Source: an uncultured Bacilli bacterium
GTDB lineage: Bacteria; Bacillota_I; Bacilli_A; RF39; UBA660
Assembly (NCBI GenBank): GCA_949879835.1
Contig: CATLBU010000006.1
Location: 1-19,780 of the forward strand
Length of the DNA: 19,780 nt
Direction: 5' to 3'
Part shown: positions 8,010 through 15,760 of the stretch, one piece after another
How positions within the stretch are numbered: position 1 is the first letter of the stretch
Layout of the letters: the number at the start of each line of letters is the position of its first letter
The notes under the pieces: generated by a model
Told to the model about the DNA's origin: nothing
Database searches by the model: none
What the model saw: the letters and a program-made list of their open reading frames with translations, nothing else
Position numbers and translations under genes: made by a program

Positions 8010-9038
8010 ATGGGTTACGTAGATAAAAAAAGAGTGCTTCAAAAACTTCACAATTTTCATAAGGCTGTAAAAGAAAATGGCGGGAAAATTGGAACAGCAC
8101 CAAGAATTATTGATTTAAGTTATGATAATGCATGTAATTTTAAATGTCAGCATTGTTTTACAAAAGCACCAGAAGGAATTAATACATTAAAACATATGCC
8201 AATGGAAATGATAACGAAATTAGCGGATGAAGCAGATACCTTAGGATTTTATGAGTTTGATTTACAGGGAGGAGAATTATTGATTCGTCCTGAACAATTT
8301 TTTGATTTGGTAAAAGCAGTAGGAGCAGAAAGATTTTATATTTATTTAACAACGAATGGGTATTTTCTAGATCAAAATATGGCACATCGATTAGCTCAGG
8401 CAGGAATTGACAGGGTATCTGTCAGCATTGATGGCTTAGATGCAAAAGAACATGATTCTTTTCGAGGAAAAAGTGGAGCATTTGATAGGGCAATTCATGC
8501 ATTAAAGTATGTAAAAGAAGAAGGAATGGAACCTTTTATGAATATTACAATAGGTCATTACAATGCCTTCTCAAAAGAATTAGAAGAACAACTTGCTTAT
8601 TCCTATGAAAATGGTTTTAAATCAATTTTAAACGCAGCTGTTCCGGCTGGATGCTGGAAAAATAATTATGATATTATGCTGACAGAGGAAGATACAAAAC
8701 ATATTGAACAGTTGAGAAAAAAGTATCCCAATATGATAAGGGATATATGGGATCCTTTTGATCGGAAACAAGAAAAAATATTGGGATGTAATGCAGGAAA
8801 TATTTTATACATTACTCCTTGGGGAGACGTTTTGCCATGTCCATTTATTCATATAAAATTAGGAAATATTTATGAAATGAGTTTAGAAGAGATTGTAAAT
8901 TATACATTTTCATTGGATGCGTTTTCTGAATATTCGGATAAATGTTTAGCCGGGGAAGACAAAGATTTTGTGAAAAAATATATGAGTGGAGATATATCAA
9001 CTCAAAATCCTGTAAGTGCGGCAGAAATTTTTAGATAA
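8010..9038 (+). CDS. Radical SAM protein with SPASM-like C-terminus
   Basis: The [4Fe-4S]/SAM cluster motif CNFKCQHC gives C42, C46 and C49 counting from ATG 8010 (AGGTGAG spaced 8 bases upstream). A GTG at 7998 is an alternative start. LQGGELL is the GGE motif that contacts SAM. The C-terminal CNAGNILYITPWGDVLPCPF followed by GNIYEMSLEEI is typical of SPASM or twitch domains that bind an auxiliary cluster. Such enzymes do radical chemistry on peptides, sugars or cofactors. In SPASM proteins the target is often a peptide, but no precursor peptide is visible here and the neighbours handle ACP and sugar substrates. The target is therefore unknown. It directly follows the split transketolase and precedes a dehydratase by 15 bp. 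Confidence 0.88.
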   Translation: MGYVDKKRVLQKLHNFHKAVKENGGKIGTAPRIIDLSYDNACNFKCQHCFTKAPEGINTLKHMPMEMITKLADEADTLGFYEFDLQGGELLIRPEQFFDLVKAVGAERFYIYLTTNGYFLDQNMAHRLAQAGIDRVSVSIDGLDAKEHDSFRGKSGAFDRAIHALKYVKEEGMEPFMNITIGHYNAFSKELEEQLAYSYENGFKSILNAAVPAGCWKNNYDIMLTEEDTKHIEQLRKKYPNMIRDIWDPFDRKQEKILGCNAGNILYITPWGDVLPCPFIHIKLGNIYEMSLEEIVNYTFSLDAFSEYSDKCLAGEDKDFVKKYMSGDISTQNPVSAAEIFR

Positions 9039-9053
9039 GTAGGAGGAAATGGT

Positions 9054-9527
9054 ATGGAGGAAAAGTTGAGTTTGGATATTGTTCAGATTCAGGAATATGA
9101 AGCGAATCGTTATCCATATTTATTAATTGATAAAGTAACAGAAATTGTTCCGGGAAAGTATGCAAAGGGATATAAAAATCTTACATTTAATGAATGGTTT
9201 TTTCCCTGTCATTTTGAAGGGTGTCCGAATATGCCAGGGATGCTTCAAATAGAAGCATTATCTCATGTATTTATTTTATTATTTCTAACATTACCTGGAA
9301 ATAAAGGAAAAATTACTAATATTCTAGGGGCAAATAATTTAAAATTTTATCAAAGGGTATTACCAGGAGATAGATTAGAGATAGAAGCAGAATTGAATTC
9401 ATGGAAACGTGGAATTGGAATTGGACCTGCACGGGGATATGTAGATGGAAAATTGGTATGTGAAGCAGAATTTAAAATTTGTATCCCAGAAATTTTACAG
9501 CAATATACACCTAAAAGTAATAAATAG
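9054..9527 (+). CDS. FabZ-like hot-dog dehydratase 2
   Basis: 157-residue hot-dog dehydratase. NRYPYLLIDK (18-27) matches the FabZ N-terminal segment, and the catalytic pair is H53 in PCHF and E67 in IEALSH. PGDRLEIEAEL also matches FabZ. It is expected to dehydrate a 3-hydroxyacyl thioester, presumably on the operon's ACP. ATG 9054 follows AGGAGG with 7-base spacing. Its closest relative in the window is the protein at 4370-4846, and it is less like the third copy at 11760. It sits between the radical SAM and FkbM genes. Confidence 0.88.
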   Translation: MEEKLSLDIVQIQEYEANRYPYLLIDKVTEIVPGKYAKGYKNLTFNEWFFPCHFEGCPNMPGMLQIEALSHVFILLFLTLPGNKGKITNILGANNLKFYQRVLPGDRLEIEAELNSWKRGIGIGPARGYVDGKLVCEAEFKICIPEILQQYTPKSNK

Positions 9528-9535
9528 TAAGGGAA

Positions 9536-10696
9536 ATGGTATTGTTATATGAAGTAATGATTAGAGAGGATGGGAATACGGTGTTAGAATTATCAGAAAT
9601 AACTTTTTCAATGGATAAAACGCAAAGTTATATTATTTATGGACCAGGTGAAAATGGAAGAATGTTAAAGCGGGTGCTAGATATATTAAATCAAAAAGTT
9701 TCTTGCTTTATTTGTAGTACTGGACATAAGAAAGTAACTGAAATAGATGGAATTCCAGTATTTGAATTGTCAGAGTATTTAAATTCTAAAGAAAAGAATT
9801 TGGACAAAATCTTAATGACTGTATGTGGGGGGGTAGACTCTATTTTAGAGGGGTTGAAGAGGCAACTGGAAAATGTGATTTGCCAAATTAATTCATCACA
9901 AGATATTTGTAAAGTATATGAATATTTTTATAGAAATTATTTTTTACAAAGAGGGGTTGATTTGAGCGGAGATTTTATAAAGCTAAAGGAAATGGAATTT
10001 ATTAATCCGTTTAAAGCAGAACTATCTTATTCATTGGCTTTTTATATGTCGTGTGGGGATATTATTCTTCCAACTATATATAAGGATTTATCTTGTAGTT
10101 GGGAGGGATCATATGAAGTATCTCCTGTTCTGTTGCAGGAAAATGATATTGTTATAGATTGTGGAAGCAATATGGGACTTTTTTCAATTATAGCAGCTAA
10201 TCGATGTGCAAAATCATATGCATTTGAATGTGTGCCATCTACTTATCATTATATCAATCAAATTTGTAAAAAATACAATAACATAGAATTGGTAAAGAAA
10301 GCGATAGGAGCATTTGTAGGTAAGGTTAGATTTTCTATGGATGAGGATCTTAATTGTAATAATCGGATTGTATGGGAGGATGGAGAAATTGGACATAATC
10401 CAGTAAAATTTGGTGCTCCTGAAAACTTTCAATTAGTTGATATGATAACAATAGATGAATTTGTAAAAGAATATAAATTAGATAAAGTAGATTTTATAAA
10501 AGCTGATATTGAAGGGGCAGAGCGAGATATGCTTAGAGGGGCACAAGAGACTTTGAGAAAATATTCTCCTAAATTGGCTATATGTGAATATCATATGCTA
10601 GATGATCCGGAAGTGCTTGAAAAGATTATATTGGATGCAAATCCAAATTATGTTGTTTTTCATAAATATAAAAAATTATATGCTTATGTACCTTAA
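9536..10696 (+). CDS. FkbM-family SAM methyltransferase with N-terminal Rossmann-like domain
   Basis: 386 residues. About 30-85 form a nucleotide-binding-like segment (YIIYGPGENGRMLKRVLD, IDGIPVFELSEYL) seen ahead of several glycan-locus enzymes. The FkbM methyltransferase domain follows, with SAM motif VIDCGSNMGLFS (about 207-218), an acidic ribose-binding residue in AFEC, and DFIKADIEGAERDML near 318-332. FkbM proteins O-methylate hydroxyls of sugars or polyketides. The ribosome site for ATG 9536 is poor (AAGGG only 2 bases away). GTG 9581 behind AGAGAGGA is an alternative that would trim 15 residues. It lies 8 bp after a dehydratase gene in the rightward operon. A likely job is methylating a hydroxyl on the sugar or the ACP-derived acyl group (inference). 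Confidence 0.87.
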   Translation: MVLLYEVMIREDGNTVLELSEITFSMDKTQSYIIYGPGENGRMLKRVLDILNQKVSCFICSTGHKKVTEIDGIPVFELSEYLNSKEKNLDKILMTVCGGVDSILEGLKRQLENVICQINSSQDICKVYEYFYRNYFLQRGVDLSGDFIKLKEMEFINPFKAELSYSLAFYMSCGDIILPTIYKDLSCSWEGSYEVSPVLLQENDIVIDCGSNMGLFSIIAANRCAKSYAFECVPSTYHYINQICKKYNNIELVKKAIGAFVGKVRFSMDEDLNCNNRIVWEDGEIGHNPVKFGAPENFQLVDMITIDEFVKEYKLDKVDFIKADIEGAERDMLRGAQETLRKYSPKLAICEYHMLDDPEVLEKIILDANPNYVVFHKYKKLYAYVP

Positions 10697-10770
10697 GATT
10701 AGGATAAGCTGTTTTGATTTTGTGGTTGTATAAAAAGTTTATAAAAATTGGTATATTAAAGGAAATTATA

Positions 10771-11715
10771 ATGATGAAAGAAATTCAAGATAAAATTAAG
10801 AGAATTTGTTCTATGCTTCAAATTGATATTCCTATTTTACAAGGGGCAATGGCTTATATTGCTAATTATAAATTGGCGGCAGCAGTTTCTGAATATGGTG
10901 GATTAGGAATTCTTGCAGCAGGTGGATTGAAATCAGAGCAGCTAGAATATGAAATTAATGAATTAAAGAAGTGTACTAAAAAAAGTTATGCAGTTAATAT
11001 TGCATTAAAAAGTGATAATGTAGAAGAGATTATTTGTATTTTAAAAGATCAGAAAGTGCCTATTGTTGTTACAGGAGCGGGAAATCCTGAAAAATATATT
11101 TCTGAATTAAAGGGATATGGAGCGAAAGTGATTCCTGTAGTTGCTTCTGTAGCATTGGCAAAAAGAATGGCTAGATATGGTGCGGACGCAGTAATAGCTG
11201 AAGGAAGTGAATCAGGTGGTCATATTGGAAATACAAATACTATGTGTTTAATACCGCAAGTTGTAGATGCAGTAGATATTCCTGTTATAGCAGCTGGTGG
11301 AATCGCTGATGGGCGTGGAGCAGCTGCTTCTTTTATTCTTGGAGCTTGTGCCGTTCAGATGGGAACACGGTTTCTTGTATCAAGTGAAAGTCCAGCTCAT
11401 AAAAATTACAAGGAATTACTTTTAAGGGCAAAAGATATTTCAACTGTTGTATTAAATACTACACAAAATGATCAGGATAATATTAGGGCAGTAAAGAGTT
11501 TATTGACGGGACAATATTTAGAGGCAGAATTTCGTGGTAGGGAAAATCCAGGATGGATGTTAAAAGATGCTTTAAAAAAAGCAGCTAAGAATGGAGACAG
11601 CAGTCAAGGTCTTTTTATGGCAGGACAATGTGCGGGTTTGATAAAAGAGGAAATGTCAGTTGAAGAAATTTTAAAACAAGTATGGGGAGATGTTTGTAAA
11701 TATTTAGAATTATAA
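10771..11715 (+). CDS. FabK-like FMN enoyl-ACP reductase (nitronate monooxygenase superfamily)
   Basis: TIM-barrel flavoprotein strongly resembling FabK, which reduces trans-2-enoyl-ACP with NAD(P)H and FMN. Features are IPILQGAMAYIA near the start, VTGAGNP, PVVASVALAKRM, AEGSESGGHIG with the key histidine H151, IAAGGIADGRGAAA and the phosphate-binding QMGTRFL. An upstream TTG (10714) extends the frame, but ATG 10771 behind AAAGGA (7-base spacing) gives the normal FabK N-terminus of 314 residues. True nitronate monooxygenases share the fold, but the GGHIG and ALAKRM segments and the ACP/FabG/FabZ context favour an enoyl reductase. No fabH, fabF or fabD gene accompanies it, so this is not the housekeeping fatty-acid cluster. 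A decayed relative lies at 12326-12445. Confidence 0.88.
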   Translation: MMKEIQDKIKRICSMLQIDIPILQGAMAYIANYKLAAAVSEYGGLGILAAGGLKSEQLEYEINELKKCTKKSYAVNIALKSDNVEEIICILKDQKVPIVVTGAGNPEKYISELKGYGAKVIPVVASVALAKRMARYGADAVIAEGSESGGHIGNTNTMCLIPQVVDAVDIPVIAAGGIADGRGAAASFILGACAVQMGTRFLVSSESPAHKNYKELLLRAKDISTVVLNTTQNDQDNIRAVKSLLTGQYLEAEFRGRENPGWMLKDALKKAAKNGDSSQGLFMAGQCAGLIKEEMSVEEILKQVWGDVCKYLEL

Positions 11716-11759
11716 GTGTTTGATTAATAGATAAAAAATAGTTTAAGTTGGGAGAAAAG

Positions 11760-12197
11760 ATGGAGGAGATAAAATTAGATATAGAGGGAATTAAAAAATA
11801 TATAAAAATTAGATATCCTGTTTTAATGCTAGATGGAGCAACAGTAATTCCTGGTGTTAGTGCAGAAGGATTTAAAATATTAGATGGAAAAGAGGAATTT
11901 TGGAAAGGACATTATCCAGAATATCCTATTATGCCTGGAACTTATCAATTAGAAGCATTGGCACAGCTTTTTTCATTGAGTTTTTTGGTTTTAAATGATT
12001 ATAGTGAGATAATTCCTAAATTGGTTGGGTTTGAGAAAGTACGATTTTATAAAGAAGTAAAACCAGGAGAAAAAAATCATAGCTTAATAATGTCAGCAAA
12101 ATTACTTTCCTTTAAGCATAATGTTGCAAAAGGAGAAGCAAAAGGAATGGTTAATGGAGAGATTGTATGTAGTGCAGAAATTAAGACCTTTTTATAG
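11760..12197 (+). CDS. FabZ-like hot-dog dehydratase 3
   Basis: 145 residues from ATG 11760 behind GGGAG. A TTG at 11748 would add four residues. The FabZ-type pair is intact: H51 in GHYP and E65 in LEALAQ, with PIMPG between. RYPVLMLD near 18-25 matches the family N-terminus. It diverges from the two other hot-dog copies: it lacks the shared NEWxFP segment, and it ends at EIKTFL without the IPxIL tail. It may therefore act on a different chain length or a later intermediate (inference). It is the last clear gene of the rightward operon, 44 bp after fabK. Confidence 0.86.
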   Translation: MEEIKLDIEGIKKYIKIRYPVLMLDGATVIPGVSAEGFKILDGKEEFWKGHYPEYPIMPGTYQLEALAQLFSLSFLVLNDYSEIIPKLVGFEKVRFYKEVKPGEKNHSLIMSAKLLSFKHNVAKGEAKGMVNGEIVCSAEIKTFL

Positions 12198-12325
12198 TAA
12201 ACGGGATAAGTTTTTAATTTAATTGGATAAGAATTATGATTGATTTTATAATAAAAATTAATTTATCTCAATTTCAAAATATATAAGAATATAATTTTTT
12301 ATTATAAAGTTTTAAATATAGTAGC

Positions 12326-12445
12326 TTAGAAAAAATTTTTGTAGTGGGTGGATTGAAATCAGAATAGTTTTCGTATGAAATTAGTAAACAAAAGAAATAG
12401 ACTAAAAAGACATGTAATTAATAATATATTTAGAAAATGTATTAT
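12326..12445 (+). pseudogene. Decayed fabK-like fragment
   Basis: Bases 12334-12411 align without gaps to 10908-10985 of the intact fabK-like gene at about 58 of 78 positions by eye, including a 17-base exact match (GGTGGATTGAAATCAGA). In the fabK frame the glutamine codon after KSE has become a stop (TAG at 12365-12367). Similarity weakens on both sides. It is a remnant of a second copy. Its ends are approximate. Confidence 0.75.
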
Positions 12446-12492
12446 ATAAACAAGGGCAAAATCGATTTTAAGGTTTTGTCCTTGTTTATATA
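12443..12492 (+). terminator. Probable terminator of rightward operon
   Basis: A 19-bp stem (12443-12461 with 12474-12492) has one G-U pair and a 12-nt loop. The stem is AT-rich with a short GC centre, and the 3' side lacks a clear T run, so termination strength is uncertain. Confidence 0.5.
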
Positions 12493-12653
12493 GGACAAAC
12501 TTATAAACTAAATTTTTTATAAAATCACCATTTTTTATCGTATTTTCAGAATAAGTTTTTTGAAATATTGAAATTTTTATCTTAAAGATCGTATACAGAA
12601 GAGCAATTTAACACTTTTGTAATTTTATAAGTTTATCGTTTATATAATACATG

Positions 12654-12683
12654 TTGTATCATTTTTTAAATTTGTGTTATAAT
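12654..12683 (+). promoter_or_regulatory. Possible promoter of the AAA-ATPase gene
   Basis: TTGTAT (12654-12659), an 18-bp spacer and TATAAT (12678-12683) with an upstream TG (12675-12676) form an extended -10 promoter. The start near 12690 would leave a leader of about 240 nt before ATG 12931. Confidence 0.45.
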
Positions 12684-12930
12684 AAGGATTAAAAATAATA
12701 ATCTTTATTTTAACTAATTATTTTAGAAAAATTCTATCAATACTATTTGTAAAATTGGTATTATTAAAGGTTTTTTCTTTTAAAGAAAATCTAAAAAATT
12801 GATAATATAATGTTTTTATATAAAAGTATTTGTCCTAAAAATATGATAAATTTTTTGTTCGAATGATTAGTTTGTTGAGATATAGAGTGAGTTAAGGTTT
12901 TGGATTTTGGAAAAATAAAAGGAGGAATTT

Positions 12931-14526
12931 ATGGGAATTTATCTGAATCCAGGAAATGAAGCGTTTCAAATTTCAATTGCTAGTGAGATATATGTAGATA
13001 AGACAGAAATGATTTCTTTTGTTAATAAAAGATTAGGACAAGAGAAGAGATTTTTGTGTGTAAGCAGACCACGTAGATTTGGAAAGTCTATGGCAGCAAA
13101 TATGCTTTGTGCTTATTATGATAGAGAATGTGATTCCAAGGAATTGTTTAAAAGGTTCAGTATAGCAAAAGAGATTTCTTTTGAACAACATCTTAATCAA
13201 TATGATGTAATTTTTTTAAATATTCGGCAATTGATACATACAGCTGATAAGATAGAAAATTTAGTTGATACAATAGAAGGACAAGTTTTAGAAGAGATAA
13301 AAGAGAACTATAAAGAATTTTTAAATGATTCCATTACAACTTTACCACTTGCACTTACTACTATTTTTACAAAAGAGAGCAGATTAAAAAAAGGATTTAT
13401 ATTTATTGTGGATGAATGGGACTGCATTTTTCGTGAAGCAAAAGAAAATGTACAAGTTCAAAAAAAATATTTAGATTTTCTACAAGATTTATTTAAAGAT
13501 CGGACTTATGTAAAATTAGTGTATATGACAGGTATTTTACCTATAAAAAAGTATGGAACACATTCTGCACTTAATATTTTTGATGAGTTTTCTATGACAG
13601 CACCAAAAAAATTAGCAAAATATGTTGGTTTTACAGAGGAGGAAGTAAAGGAATTATGTTATACTTTTTCCATGAATTTTGAAGATATGAAACGTTGGTA
13701 TGATGGATATCATTTAAGACAAGGTATTCATATCTATAATCCTAAATCAATAGTGGATGCTATTATGGAAGAGGAAATTCATAGTTATTGGAATAATACA
13801 GAAACTTATGAGGCACTTAAGATTTATATTGATATGAATTTTTCTGATTTAAAAAACTCTGTGATAACTTTATTAGGAGGAGGAAAATGTAAAATTAATT
13901 CAAGAAAATTTCAGAATGATATGACAAGTTTTGAAAGTAAAGATGATATTTTTACACTTTTGGTACATTTAGGTTATCTCTCTTTTGATGAAGAAACACA
14001 AGAAGTTTGTATTCCTAATCAAGAAATTGGAGAGGAGTTTAAGAATGTGATAGAAGGAGAAAGTGGATGGGGAATATTAGCGGATATGTTACAATATTCA
14101 GAAAAATTATTAGAAGCAACCTTACGTCATGATACAAATATAGTAACAAGCATATTAAATAAAGTTCATGTGGAACAAACTTCTGTTTTATCTTATAATG
14201 ACGAGAATTCTTTAAGTTGTGTAATAACACTTGCTTATTTTAGTGCGAAAAAAGATTATATATTTATAAGAGAGTTTCCTACAGGAAAAGGATTTGCAGA
14301 TATAGTGTTGCTTCCACGTAAACAGTCAGATAAACCAGCAATAGTGATAGAATTGAAGTGGAATCATTCTGTTAATGGAGCGATTCAGCAGATAAAGGAA
14401 AAAGCATATATTTCGGCATTGGAAAATTATACAGGAGAAATTTTGCTTGTTGGAATTAATTATAGTAAGAAAACAAAAGAGCATCAATGTATAATAGAAA
14501 CATATAAAAAAAGTAAAGGAAAATAA
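12931..14526 (+). CDS. AAA-ATPase_like / PD-(D/E)XK nuclease-like protein
   Basis: 531 residues. The N-terminal AAA-ATPase_like domain has an unusual P-loop SRPRRFGKS (45-53) and Walker B FIFIVDEWD (156-164). The C-terminal PD-(D/E)XK domain has GFADIVL (D457) and IVIELKW (E474, K476), the usual D...ExK spacing. Such proteins are abundant, multi-copy accessory genes in Bacteroidetes and Clostridia. Their function is poorly known, with a mobile-element or defence role often suspected. ATG 12931 follows AAAGGAGGAA closely. It is a single-gene unit closed by the terminator at 14531-14572. No link to the glycan pathway is visible, so it is probably a later arrival. Confidence 0.85.
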   Translation: MGIYLNPGNEAFQISIASEIYVDKTEMISFVNKRLGQEKRFLCVSRPRRFGKSMAANMLCAYYDRECDSKELFKRFSIAKEISFEQHLNQYDVIFLNIRQLIHTADKIENLVDTIEGQVLEEIKENYKEFLNDSITTLPLALTTIFTKESRLKKGFIFIVDEWDCIFREAKENVQVQKKYLDFLQDLFKDRTYVKLVYMTGILPIKKYGTHSALNIFDEFSMTAPKKLAKYVGFTEEEVKELCYTFSMNFEDMKRWYDGYHLRQGIHIYNPKSIVDAIMEEEIHSYWNNTETYEALKIYIDMNFSDLKNSVITLLGGGKCKINSRKFQNDMTSFESKDDIFTLLVHLGYLSFDEETQEVCIPNQEIGEEFKNVIEGESGWGILADMLQYSEKLLEATLRHDTNIVTSILNKVHVEQTSVLSYNDENSLSCVITLAYFSAKKDYIFIREFPTGKGFADIVLLPRKQSDKPAIVIELKWNHSVNGAIQQIKEKAYISALENYTGEILLVGINYSKKTKEHQCIIETYKKSKGK

Positions 14527-14530
14527 TAGA

Positions 14531-14572
14531 AAATCCCTGCATATTATTTAAAAAATAAAGATGCAGGGATTT
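14531..14572. terminator. Bidirectional terminator
   Basis: A perfect 12-bp stem (14531-14542 with 14561-14572) with a GC-rich CCCTGC core and an 18-nt loop, flanked by A and T runs. It separates the converging ATPase and recombinase genes. Confidence 0.85.
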
Positions 14573-14585
14573 AAAAATATCAATA

Positions 14586-15506
14586 TTATAGTTTGAAATT
14601 TTTTCGAGGATGTTTTGTGGTTAATATATCTTTTTGTTTAGCCATAGCTACATGAGTATAAATTTGTGTTACACTGATAGAACTGTGTCCAAGCATTTCT
14701 TGAATATAACGGATATCTACATCAGCTTCTAATAGGTAAGTAGCAAAGGAGTGGCGAAACATATGTGGTGTAATATGTAAATTGATTGCAGCAAGAGAGG
14801 TATATTTATTTATCATTTCCCGGACAGATTGTTCTGATAGGCGGTGATGCAGTCTATTTACAAAGAAATAGCCACAGTCTTGTATTTCTTGCTGATATGT
14901 AGATTGATATTCTTTAAGGGCATGAATAGTATCATCATTTCCAATCTGTAATCTGCGTTCTTTTGAACCTTTTCCATAAATAAGAATATTTTGCTCATAT
15001 AAATTGATATTAGATGGTTTTAAGGAACATAATTCGGATATTCTTATTCCAGTAGCAAATAGTAACTCAATTACTGCGATATCACGAATGATACATTTTT
15101 TCTGAAGAGGAGTAGAAACGGTTTGCTTTTGTGTATACATAACAGATAAGAAGGTTTCTATTGTATGTAGCGGAATTATTTTTGGCAAGCGAATCGGTTC
15201 ACGAAATTTTAGTAGAATTTTATTAAAAGGGTTTATTTGAATTATATTTTTGTATTCCAGATAATGAAAAAGAGCTTTTATAGATGCAATTTTTCGTTTT
15301 ACTGTTTTAGGTTGATAAGTTTTGTGCAGTGTAGAAATATAAGATTCCAAGATATCGGATGTAACGGCGGAGAAAGAAAGGATTGTTAGTTGAGAAGAAA
15401 ATTGTTTTAAATCAATACGATAAGCTTTTAGTGTTTTTGTATTTAGTCTTTTTTGGTATTGACAGAAGTCTAAGTATTGATCGATAATTGTTTGTACGTT
15501 ATTCAT
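14586..15506 (-). CDS. Tyrosine recombinase (XerC/D-like integrase)
   Basis: 306 residues, the usual Xer length. An N-terminal SAM-like DNA-binding domain (about 5-90) is followed by the catalytic domain. The complete catalytic set is visible: R155 in ATGIRISEL, a lysine in the GKGSKERR hairpin (180-184), HMFRHSF (H248, R251), LGHSS (H274) and the nucleophile Y283 in IYTHV. ATG 15506 lies behind AAGGAG. It reads away from the left 62-bp repeat, whose edge is only 163 bp upstream. That arrangement is typical of recombinases that invert a neighbouring segment, and I infer that the two repeats are its sites. It is not obviously the housekeeping XerC or XerD, which act on dif and normally have other neighbours. 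A phage or ICE integrase is less likely because no other element genes are present. Confidence 0.92.
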   Translation of the reverse strand: MNNVQTIIDQYLDFCQYQKRLNTKTLKAYRIDLKQFSSQLTILSFSAVTSDILESYISTLHKTYQPKTVKRKIASIKALFHYLEYKNIIQINPFNKILLKFREPIRLPKIIPLHTIETFLSVMYTQKQTVSTPLQKKCIIRDIAVIELLFATGIRISELCSLKPSNINLYEQNILIYGKGSKERRLQIGNDDTIHALKEYQSTYQQEIQDCGYFFVNRLHHRLSEQSVREMINKYTSLAAINLHITPHMFRHSFATYLLEADVDIRYIQEMLGHSSISVTQIYTHVAMAKQKDILTTKHPRKNFKL

Positions 15507-15580
15507 AAGTAAAATCTCCTTTTTATTTTTTATTATTTTATCAAAAATATAGAAAAAATGAAACTAGGAGTAATTTTTTG

Positions 15581-15640
15581 ATGCAAATAATTAAAAAGAA
15601 GTTAAATGGATATAAAAAATCAGCAAAAGAGATAGAATAA
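15581..15640 (+). CDS. Possible 19-residue lysine-rich peptide
   Basis: ATG 15581 follows AGGAG (15566-15570) at 10-base spacing and reads MQIIKKKLNGYKKSAKEIE to a TAA. It lies between the recombinase start and the left repeat and overlaps the -35 region of the switch promoter. It could be a leader peptide, a gene remnant or chance. No family is recognised. Confidence 0.2.
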   Translation: MQIIKKKLNGYKKSAKEIE

Positions 15641-15651
15641 GTAAAAAAATA

Positions 15652-15660
15652 TGTTATAAT
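15652..15660 (+). promoter_or_regulatory. Fixed promoter pointing into the invertible segment
   Basis: TGTTATAAT is a perfect extended -10 (TGnTATAAT), whose strength depends little on the -35, which is poor here. It ends 9 bp before the left 62-bp repeat, so transcription would start near 15667. It lies outside the repeats and would stay put when the segment inverts. It would drive whichever gene is placed next to it. Confidence 0.65.
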
Positions 15661-15669
15661 ATATAAAAG

Positions 15670-15731
15670 TAAGATAATTAGGAGTTATCTGTTGAATATG
15701 GTTTAAAAATCCAATAGATAATAAAAAATTT
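15670..15731 (+). repeat. 62-bp inverted repeat, left copy
   Basis: Exact reverse complement of 17659-17720. It contains AGATAA-TTAGGAG-TTATCT (15672-15690), a 6-bp dyad around a 7-bp asymmetric centre, which suits a tyrosine-recombinase crossover site. It also contains TTATCTGTTG (15685-15694) facing CAATAGATAA (15712-15721). Confidence 0.97.
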
Positions 15732-15760
15732 ATCCAATAAGGATTGTTTAGGAGTTAATT

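Larger units (their letters stand above)
12198..12930. other. 733-bp gene-poor stretch between operon and ATPase gene
   Basis: No intact coding region is visible. The stretch contains a decayed fabK-like fragment (12326-12445), a long hairpin (12443-12492) and a plausible promoter (12654-12683). It is very AT-rich. The relic suggests that the rightward operon once extended further and that the following ATPase gene was joined later. Confidence 0.7.

Noticed and set aside
12331..12520. Considered as a CRISPR or phage attachment site because of the repeat to fabK and the long hairpin
   Set aside because: There is no regularly spaced repeat and no integrase or attachment duplication nearby. A gene relic plus a terminator-like hairpin explains it.
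14586..15506. Recombinase considered as the integrase of a phage or conjugative element
   Set aside because: No other phage, relaxase or excisionase genes occur in the window, while matched inverted repeats lie right beside it.
15686..15706. Ribosome-site-like AGGAG followed by TTG/ATG and a stop after a few codons inside the 62-bp repeat
   Set aside because: The frame encodes only two to four residues. It may influence translation as a leader but cannot be supported as a gene.
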